A stretch of DNA of 8,841 nucleotides, taken from assembly GCA_031279175.1 (NCBI GenBank), contig JAITJA010000188.1:1-8841 (forward strand), read 5' to 3'. How positions within the stretch are numbered: position 1 is the stretch's first letter; the number at the start of each line of letters is the position of its first letter. Under the pieces are notes generated by a model that saw only the letters and a program-made list of their open reading frames with translations, searched no databases and had not been told where the DNA came from. This document shows, piece after piece, positions 1 to 4,607 of this stretch. The translations under genes were made by a program, and so were the position numbers. Source of the DNA: Odoribacteraceae bacterium. Lineage in GTDB: Bacteria > Bacteroidota > Bacteroidia > Bacteroidales > Marinifilaceae.

Positions 1-164
1 AGAGACCTTCGCGAACTCGCGAAAGCTTCCTGCAACTCGCGAGAGATCTTCGCGAGCTCGCGAAAGCTTCCCGCGGGCCGCGAGAGACCCTCGCGAGCTC
101 GCGAAAGCTTCTCGCGAGCCGCGGGGCCTGTTCGCGAGCCCGCGACGGCCATTTTTCACCGCGC
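1..164. repeat. 41-bp tandem array of palindromic cores (at least 3 full copies plus a decayed 4th)
   Basis: Three head-to-tail 41-bp units (1-41, 42-82, 83-123) are followed by a fourth, decayed unit (124-164). Each unit carries a 16-bp core, TTCGCGAnnTCGCGAA or a near variant, starting at 8, 49, 90 and 131, so the spacing is exactly 41 bp each time. Core 2 (TTCGCGAGCTCGCGAA, 49-64) is a perfect palindrome. Core 1 mismatches only at the central pair. Core 3 loses the outermost pair. Core 4 is weaker. AAAGCTTC follows the core in units 1-3. The second half of each unit resembles the first, so the 41-mer looks like an old dimer of about 20 bp. The array touches the window edge and may continue to the left. 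No reading frame across it looks like a protein. Function is unknown; protein-binding sites, an interspersed palindromic repeat cluster or a structured RNA are all possible. Confidence 0.85.
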
Positions 165-190
165 GAACCGACACGGTACCCGTGCGCGCC

Positions 191-345
191 CCTCTCGCGT
201 ACCGGAACCCGTCACTCGACGGGGCGCGAGCACCCCTCGCGTTCCTGTTTTCGTCGTTCGCGGCCTCGCGCTCCCCGCCCTCGTTTCGATTCCCGTCGTT
301 CGCGACGCCGCGCCCCCCCCTCGCGCGCCGTTTCCCGACACGCGA
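191..345. repeat. Degenerate 40-44 bp repeat, C-rich
   Basis: After the first array the sequence stays GC-rich and keeps a similar, looser period. A CTCG word recurs at 194, 236, 280 and 320 (steps of 42, 44 and 40). The word CGTCGTTCGCG occurs at 252-262 and again at 294-304, 42 bp apart, with related flanks. Only the middle two units align well; the outer ones are partial. A run of eight C lies at 313-320. It may be an older, decayed version of the left-hand array or an unrelated repeat. The short frames crossing it have skewed, repetitive compositions rich in Arg, Pro and Ser and are not taken as genes. Confidence 0.5.
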
Positions 346-356
346 AAAAAGACAAG

Positions 357-424
357 CCCCCCCCCGCGACCCGCGGGCCATTTAAGAACCTCTTAACTGA
401 AAATTTATTAAAACCCAAGTGAAC
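357..424 (+). promoter_or_regulatory. Upstream region of the DUF6261 gene: 9-C tract and small inverted repeat
   Basis: A run of nine C (357-365) is followed by an abrupt change to AT-rich DNA (about 381-418) just before the start codon. This shift is where a promoter would be expected, but I see no good TAnnTTTG -7 box. The AT-rich part holds a small inverted repeat, TTAAGA-ACC-TCTTAA (382-396), about 28 bp before the ATG. It could be an operator or the stem of a leader hairpin, or it could be chance. Confidence 0.35.
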
Positions 425-1207
425 ATGGAAAATTTATTCGAGCTCATTTACTACTACCGGCTGCGCAATGAAGCGCATGTCGAGGCGCACGTGGACGTGC
501 AGGCGTTGTTGAAAAAGATAGGCCCGGGCACGATCGGCGCCAAGTCGATCTCCGACGAGTATGACGTCGCGCTTACCAGCGAGATCAAGTTGCTGGACAT
601 GATTCGCAAGAGCGAGGTCACCGCGCTTATCGAGGAGCAGGACGCCGCGCGCGATAGTGTCTATCACGGTCTTGTCGCCGCGATCGCGTCCTATCACCAC
701 CACTTCGACGCGGCCAAGCGGGAGGCAGCGCGCCGCCTGCAAATCGTCATCGATAATTACGGGAATGTCTCTCGCAAGACCTATAGCGAGGAGAGCGCCG
801 CGATCGATGATATACTCCGGGAGTTTGCCACGGAAGGGCACGCCGCGCTGGTCGCGCTGCTTGGCCTCGGCGAGTGGATTACCCGCCTGGCGACAGCAAA
901 CGCCGCGCTGGTCGCGCTGGTGCGCGAGCGCGACGAGGAACTTTCGCAACGTCCCGCCCAACGGATGAAAGAGGCGCGCGAGATCGTCGACAAGTTGCTT
1001 CACTCGTTGCTGAAGCGCGTCGAGGCTGTCGTCTTGATCAATGGTATCGATTTCACGCCTGAACTTTCGCTATTTATCAACGAGTATAACGTGATCGTCA
1101 GGCGTTACAAGCAGACGCTTGCCACCGAGAAGGGGCGCCGCGAGGCCTCTTCAAGTAAAGACGAGGGGGACGGTAACGAGGAAAACGAGGAGGAAAACGA
1201 GGAGTGA
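425..1207 (+). CDS. DUF6261 family protein (function unknown)
   Basis: This encodes 260 aa from ATG 425; an in-frame GTG at 419 would add two residues. I prefer the ATG because MENLF fits how the family usually opens. The layout matches DUF6261 as I remember it: an N-terminal YYxRLRNEAH segment (about residues 8-18), a DxxRDxxYxGL stretch (about 72-84), an AAKREAARRLQIVIDNYGN motif (about 95-115), an LGLGEWITRL segment, and a C-terminal INGxDFTPELSLFINEYN block followed by RYKQTLA. The protein is predicted to be mostly helical and soluble, with no signal peptide or membrane segment. The last 20 or so residues form an acidic, low-complexity tail made of repeated NEE-type codons. An exact 20-bp in-frame direct repeat (840-859 and 900-919) encodes AALVAL twice, 20 residues apart. 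The gene stands alone with its own terminator. No biochemical role is known for the family; calls of the family are from memory of its motifs. Confidence 0.85.
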   Translation: MENLFELIYYYRLRNEAHVEAHVDVQALLKKIGPGTIGAKSISDEYDVALTSEIKLLDMIRKSEVTALIEEQDAARDSVYHGLVAAIASYHHHFDAAKREAARRLQIVIDNYGNVSRKTYSEESAAIDDILREFATEGHAALVALLGLGEWITRLATANAALVALVRERDEELSQRPAQRMKEAREIVDKLLHSLLKRVEAVVLINGIDFTPELSLFINEYNVIVRRYKQTLATEKGRREASSSKDEGDGNEENEEENEE

Positions 1208-1230
1208 CAGCAAGAAGAGAACATCTCGCG

Positions 1231-1269
1231 AACCCGGGGCCATAACCACCCCGGGTTTTTTATTTTTTC
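1231..1269 (+). terminator. Rho-independent terminator of the DUF6261 gene
   Basis: A 9-bp perfect stem, AACCCGGGG (1231-1239) with CCCCGGGTT (1249-1257), closes a 9-nt loop and runs directly into a T-rich tract (1256-1269) broken by a single A. It starts 23 bp after the stop codon. The opposite strand has no T-tract after the stem, so it should act only on the rightward transcript and not on the facing MarC-family gene. Confidence 0.92.
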
Positions 1270-1299
1270 CCCGCGCGGCAGGCGGGCTCGGCGCGGGCG

Positions 1300-1920
1300 T
1301 CAATTCGCGTTTCCCGTCGCGCTGTTCAGGGTATTGATTAGGATTGCCAGGTTGGTGGTAAACAGTTTCACGGAGACGGCCAGCAGGATGATCCCGAAGA
1401 CTTTTCTCAGTAGGTAGACCCCGCCTTTCCCGAAGATTTTTTCGACAAGCGAGACTTTCTTTAGCACGATATAAATCACGATCACGTTTAGTAGCACGGC
1501 AATCAGGATATTCGTCACGTGGTACTCGGCCCTCAACGACACCAGCGTCGTCAGCGTCCCCGCCCCCGCGATCAACGGGAATACCAGCGGCACGACCGTC
1601 GCCGCTCCCGGTGGGCCGTCGTTCTTGAAGACCTCGATGCCAAAGATCATCTCGCACGCCAGCACGAAAATTACCAGCGCCCCGGCTACCGCGAACGAGG
1701 AGACGTCCACGCTGAAAAGACTCAGGACGACCTCCCCGATAAATAAAAACGCCACCAGCACGACCAGCGACAAGCCCGCCGCCTTGAACGCGTTCACCGG
1801 GTTGCCCTTCTCCATGATCTGTAAAATGATCGGCACTGATCCCGTGATGTCAATCACCGCGAATAACACCATGAACGTGCTGGCGATCTCCTTTAAACTC
1901 AAAGCTACAAGATATTCCAT
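1300..1920 (-). CDS. MarC family integral membrane protein
   Basis: This encodes 206 aa from ATG 1918-1920. The open frame extends upstream to a TTG (1951-1953), but the ATG gives the usual MarC length (about 200 aa) and opens correctly with MEYLVALSLKE. The protein is strongly hydrophobic with about six membrane segments: roughly residues 10-30, 45-70, 72-95, 108-130, 140-160 and 178-200. Family signatures are visible: FAVIDITGSVPIIL near the N-terminus and VPLVFPLIAGAGTLTTL in the middle. MarC proteins (UPF0056) are inner-membrane proteins of unknown transport activity; the old link to multiple antibiotic resistance has not held up. The DNA just before the ATG reads GGGAGGT, which looks like a Shine-Dalgarno site but abuts the start with no spacer and may be fortuitous. 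The gene converges on the DUF6261 gene. No intrinsic terminator is evident on its strand. Confidence 0.92.
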   Translation of the reverse strand: MEYLVALSLKEIASTFMVLFAVIDITGSVPIILQIMEKGNPVNAFKAAGLSLVVLVAFLFIGEVVLSLFSVDVSSFAVAGALVIFVLACEMIFGIEVFKNDGPPGAATVVPLVFPLIAGAGTLTTLVSLRAEYHVTNILIAVLLNVIVIYIVLKKVSLVEKIFGKGGVYLLRKVFGIILLAVSVKLFTTNLAILINTLNSATGNAN

Positions 1921-2020
1921 ACCTCCCTTTTTTAATCGACGCGAAAGTAACAAACCTCACCAATATCTACAACCCGCGATCCTGACAGGAATCAACGCGC
2001 CCGCCGGTTACTTCTAAATA

Positions 2021-2066
2021 ACCTCGAGAAGCGGGTTGACGTCGCGCGCGTCAACGAGGTCGAGGT
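2021..2066. repeat. Nested inverted repeat (two stacked 7-bp stems)
   Basis: The outer arms are ACCTCGA (2021-2027) and TCGAGGT (2060-2066). The inner arms are GTTGACG (2035-2041) and CGTCAAC (2049-2055), around a 7-nt loop TCGCGCG. The internal loop between the stems is asymmetric (7 and 4 nt). No T-tract follows on either strand, so it is not an intrinsic terminator. On the minus strand it lies about 100 bp before the MarC-family start codon and could be in its leader; otherwise it may be an operator or a remnant. Confidence 0.6.
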
Positions 2067-2214
2067 CTGTATCACCGTTGATCTACTGCCCAAGCCCCAT
2101 GGCACTCAACGGGGGACTACACCCTCCAGGAGATCCAAACTCACGCGCCACGAGACAGGAGACGCGACCGGGAAAACAAGATAGCGGTCACGGTTTCGCG
2201 ACCACGCGGGCGCT

Positions 2215-2232
2215 CTTCGCGAAATCGCGAAG
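2215..2232. repeat. Dispersed copy of the TTCGCGAnnTCGCGAA palindrome
   Basis: CTTCGCGA-AA-TCGCGAAG is a pair of perfect 8-bp arms with a 2-bp spacer. Its 16-bp centre has the same arms and spacer as cores 1 and 2 of the array at 1-164, differing only in the two central bases. It lies about 43 bp upstream of the -33 element of the lipoprotein promoter. It could be a site for a DNA-binding protein, or a member of a dispersed palindromic repeat family. Confidence 0.6.
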
Positions 2233-2274
2233 CGTTTCCGCTAGAGTGCTTACCCGGCCCTGGTAGTTGGAGGC

Positions 2275-2303
2275 TTGTATCTTTCAAAAATTCCCTACAT
2301 TTG
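2275..2303 (+). promoter_or_regulatory. Bacteroides-type promoter of the coiled-coil lipoprotein gene
   Basis: TACATTTG (2296-2303) matches the TAnnTTTG -7 consensus exactly. A TTG at 2275-2277 lies 18 bp upstream and can serve as the -33 element, close to the usual spacing. Transcription would start near 2309-2311, leaving a leader of about 30 nt before ATG 2341. This also argues against the earlier in-frame TTG 2275 as the start of translation and makes ATG 2317 unlikely. Confidence 0.75.
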
Positions 2304-2340
2304 TCGACGCCAATTGATGACATTTAAAAACATGAATACC

Positions 2341-2979
2341 ATGAAACGAGTACTACTGAACGTCTTTATTCCCCTTGTCGCGTGCGCGCTCCTTTCCTCC
2401 TGCGTGTCAAGGAAGAAATACGATAGCATGACGCGCGCCAAGCGGAGCGCCGACAGGGAAATCGCGTCACTCCTCGGCGAACGGGACGCCCTCGAGGAGG
2501 AAGTAAAACGGCTGCAAGTCGAGTTTAACGCCGCGCGCCACAAGTTGACGGAGAATAACGCGACGAAAGAGCGACAGATCGACGAGTTCCACGCCAGGTT
2601 ACGCGCGCAAGAAAGCCAGGGGACGGCACTGAAAACAGAGCTTCAAGACGCCGAGGAACAAGTGCAGTACACGGAAAAACTATACAAGCAACGGCTCGCC
2701 GACGCGGAAGACCGGTTGAGAAGGGTCGTCGCGGAACGAGACGAGGCGCGCAAGCAGTTTAACGAGCTGAAGAACTCCCTCGAGCAGGCAAACCGGAAGC
2801 TAAAGGCCGACGCGGAACGCCTCTCGGGCGATCTCGCGACAAGAGAGAACCGCGTCAAGGAGCTGAACGAGGAGATCAAGTCAACGAAAGCCATGCTCTC
2901 GGCCGCGCGCGAGAGCCTGAAAGCAAAAGACCAGGAGCTGCAAAAGCTCATCCAGCAACTGGAAGCGCTAAAGCAATAA
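2341..2979 (+). CDS. Coiled-coil lipoprotein, lacking an OmpA domain
   Basis: This encodes 212 aa from ATG 2341. ATGs at 2332 and 2317 are in frame, but the promoter position and a clean signal peptide (MKR, then a hydrophobic stretch) favour 2341. A lipobox LSSC places the lipidated cysteine at residue 21, followed by VSRKKYD. From about residue 30 to the end the protein is one long run of charged heptads (EEEVKRLQ, EDRLRRVVAERDEARKQ and similar), with almost no Gly or Pro and no aromatic residues: an extended coiled coil. The opening resembles OmpA-family lipoproteins of Bacteroidota, in which a lipidated coiled coil precedes a C-terminal peptidoglycan-binding OmpA domain. Here the protein stops after the coil and no such domain follows in any frame. 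It likely sits in the envelope as a spacer, tether or scaffold, perhaps of the outer membrane facing the periplasm. No acidic surface-export signal follows the cysteine. It is monocistronic. Partner and function are unknown. Confidence 0.85.
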   Translation: MKRVLLNVFIPLVACALLSSCVSRKKYDSMTRAKRSADREIASLLGERDALEEEVKRLQVEFNAARHKLTENNATKERQIDEFHARLRAQESQGTALKTELQDAEEQVQYTEKLYKQRLADAEDRLRRVVAERDEARKQFNELKNSLEQANRKLKADAERLSGDLATRENRVKELNEEIKSTKAMLSAARESLKAKDQELQKLIQQLEALKQ

Positions 2980-3009
2980 AAGAATAACGCGCGAGATCGT
3001 CGCGCGCCG

Positions 3010-3055
3010 TCACCGCCTCTCCCGGACGCCCGGTGGGGGCGGTGATTATTTTGCC
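3010..3055 (+). terminator. Probable intrinsic terminator of the coiled-coil lipoprotein gene
   Basis: An 8-bp perfect stem, TCACCGCC (3010-3017) with GGCGGTGA (3038-3045), encloses a GC-rich interior that can pair further (CCCGG with CCGGT-type pairing). It is followed by TTATTTTG. A second GC hairpin (GCGCG/CGCGC around 2989-3007) lies just before it. The T-tract is interrupted, so efficiency is uncertain. Confidence 0.75.
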
Positions 3056-3141
3056 TTGTTCAATTGTAACAAACGACAAGCGGGATCGTCGCCCGGGATC
3101 GAACGTTTATCTCTCCCCGTTCGCCAGCCCCGCGCGCGGGC

Positions 3142-4413
3142 TCACGTGATCATCTTGAACATCTCGCGTCCCGGCTTGCAATGCACGCAACGTCGCGGCA
3201 AGCAATACTCCTGGTGCAGTTGGAGGAGCGCCTGCGCGTGGAGGGCAGAGCGAGGGACAACGCCACACCGCTCCCAGTTCCTCGTGACGCGGTTCGTCTC
3301 CGGCGGTAACTCCTCGAGCCATTGCAGGGCCTTCTCCCGTAACGCCTCCTCGCCCCTCTCCCTCCCGTAGACAAAAAGAAACGGGGCGATGGCATTCACC
3401 ACGAGCAAGCGTTGGAGCGTCTTGCCCACCCTCTTCACCTGGTGCGCGGAGGGGCGGCCAAGCAGGTAACGCGTGTCCCAGTAGGGGGAGGCGGACACGT
3501 CGAACTGCCGCATCGCGTCGGCAGCGGAAGAGGCCTCGAGCACACCGGAAAACAGGAAGCCGGAGCGACACCATAACGCCGCCAGCAAGGCAATCCTCAC
3601 CGTGGGGAAGGAGGTCGGGCGGACGCGGGAGAACTTCCAGCACGCGGGAGGCATCGTCTTTAGCCCGTGTTTCGAGGCCAGGTAGTCGTACTCCGCCCGC
3701 AACGCGTCGACATGCTCGTCCCGTTCGCCGGCCCCCAGCAGCCCGGAAATCCCGAGGAGCATGGCCTCCGCGCGGAAGAGCGACTCCCCGTCGCGTCGCG
3801 CCTGCTTGTACGAGAGCGCGCGCGCCAGCATCGCGAAGGCGTCCGCGTTGAGATTCCCCGACCAGTAGCGCGTGATCATCCCGAACAACGTGGCCTCCCA
3901 GTCCCCGCGGTTGGCCTCCAGGAGACGGTAAACGTCGTCACACTTTCGTTCCAGGCGCTCGACGGCGTACCCCGTCAGCGCTAGCTCCAGCTTGAGCGGG
4001 TCTATTCGTTGCAGCCAGCGGTGGCAACGGGGCATGTCCGGGGTTTCCCGCGTGTAGAGATACTCCTCCAGCAGGCGCTCGTCGTACTGCAAGACGAGGG
4101 TGTCGACGCGCCGTCCCTTGCTGGTATAGACCTCCGCGTCATCGTTCTTGACGACGGAGAGGATCACGTTATCGTAAGCCGGGTCCTTGTGATGCCCGTG
4201 CCTGGCCCAGTCGCTCCCGTTGACGTGCACTTCCACCGTCCCGGCGATCAGGAATCCCCCCGTCTCAATCCGCGCGTCCGAGAAATCGGGGCCGGAATCC
4301 CGGTTCTGCTCGCCGACGCGCGCGACGCGAATCCGCTTGCCCGTCGTCGTCGTGCACTCCATGCTCTTGAATAGCGCGTTTGCCCAGATGTATTGTAGAA
4401 AATCCTCGTTCAT
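3142..4413 (-). CDS. DUF2851 family protein (function unknown)
   Basis: This encodes 423 aa from ATG 4411-4413. It is a clear DUF2851 member at near-usual length: MNEDFLQYIWANALF at the start, GEQNRDSGPDFSDARI (about 34-49), GTVEVHVNGSDWARHGHHKDPAYDNVIL (about 58-85), YWSGNLNADAFAMLARAL in the middle, and a C-terminal ALLQLHQEYC segment with C404, C409 and C412 (C-x4-C-x2-C), plus C383. It has no signal peptide or membrane segment, so it should be cytoplasmic. The family has no established activity. The conserved PD (42-43) and ExH (61-63) followed by a Cys cluster is loosely reminiscent of PD-(D/E)xK nucleases with an iron-sulfur clamp, but that is my inference only. I recall VILHVV as the common family motif; this protein has VILSVV, with Ser86 in place of His. 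It lies 194 bp downstream of the PKD-like gene on the same strand and probably has its own promoter, so it is likely not part of the uptake operon. Confidence 0.9.
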   Translation of the reverse strand: MNEDFLQYIWANALFKSMECTTTTGKRIRVARVGEQNRDSGPDFSDARIETGGFLIAGTVEVHVNGSDWARHGHHKDPAYDNVILSVVKNDDAEVYTSKGRRVDTLVLQYDERLLEEYLYTRETPDMPRCHRWLQRIDPLKLELALTGYAVERLERKCDDVYRLLEANRGDWEATLFGMITRYWSGNLNADAFAMLARALSYKQARRDGESLFRAEAMLLGISGLLGAGERDEHVDALRAEYDYLASKHGLKTMPPACWKFSRVRPTSFPTVRIALLAALWCRSGFLFSGVLEASSAADAMRQFDVSASPYWDTRYLLGRPSAHQVKRVGKTLQRLLVVNAIAPFLFVYGRERGEEALREKALQWLEELPPETNRVTRNWERCGVVPRSALHAQALLQLHQEYCLPRRCVHCKPGREMFKMIT

Positions 4414-4560
4414 CGCGACACGTTAAGGGATGAGTAGCGACGAGCAGACGACCGCCGCGAGGGGTAATCTTGTAAAACGAGGAGGCGTGATGGTTTTCAT
4501 GTCGCGTGATTGTAATTATTCGGTTGCGTTATTTGTCATCCTTTCGCGGGACGAGCGGGA

Positions 4561-4568
4561 CAAATGTA
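4561..4568 (-). promoter_or_regulatory. Candidate -7 box for the DUF2851 gene
   Basis: Read on the minus strand this is TACATTTG, an exact TAnnTTTG match and the same octamer as in the lipoprotein promoter at 2296-2303. It lies in the 194-bp gap before the DUF2851 gene and would give a leader of about 140 nt. No TTG lies at the right distance upstream (the nearest, 4578-4580, is too close), so the call rests on one element. A T7 run (4571-4577, minus strand) just before it could end the PKD-like transcript, but the hairpin in front of it is weak. Confidence 0.45.
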
Positions 4569-4607
4569 CGAAAAAAACAACCATCGCGCCTCGCCTCGCG
4601 CCTCCCG

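Larger units (their letters stand above)
1921..2340. other. Intergenic region between the divergent MarC-family and lipoprotein genes
   Basis: This is about 420 bp without a convincing gene. It holds a nested inverted repeat (2021-2066), a dispersed copy of the left array's palindrome (2215-2232) and a promoter for the lipoprotein gene (2275-2303). No good -7 box is seen for the MarC-family gene; the nearest candidate on its strand (GAGGTTTG, 1951-1958) is poor. A 22-codon minus-strand frame (2014-2082) has protein-like composition and ends at TAG; it may be the decayed 3' end of a lost gene, but it is too short to identify. Confidence 0.6.

Noticed and set aside
1..164. CRISPR array
   Set aside because: The units are directly abutting 41-mers whose variable part is short (about 12-18 bp) and clearly related between copies, so there are no unique spacers. 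No cas gene is present.
182..385. A small Arg/Pro/Ser-rich protein on the + strand
   Set aside because: It is a translation of the degenerate GC-rich repeat, with repeated segments and no domain, promoter or start context.
1270..1297. Terminator for the MarC-family gene (CCCGCGC/GCGCGGG stem)
   Set aside because: On the minus strand the stem is followed by an A-rich, not T-rich, stretch.
1621..2017. Plus-strand frame opposite the MarC-family gene
   Set aside because: Most of it is the antisense of a clear membrane-protein gene, and its own sequence is unlike any protein family.
2275..2340. Upstream TTG or ATG 2317 as start of the coiled-coil lipoprotein
   Set aside because: The TTG overlaps the -33 element and ATG 2317 leaves almost no leader; ATG 2341 gives a normal lipoprotein signal peptide.
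3060..3141. Intrinsic terminator after the DUF2851 gene
   Set aside because: GC-rich stems exist (for example 3126-3142), but none is followed by a T-tract on the minus strand.
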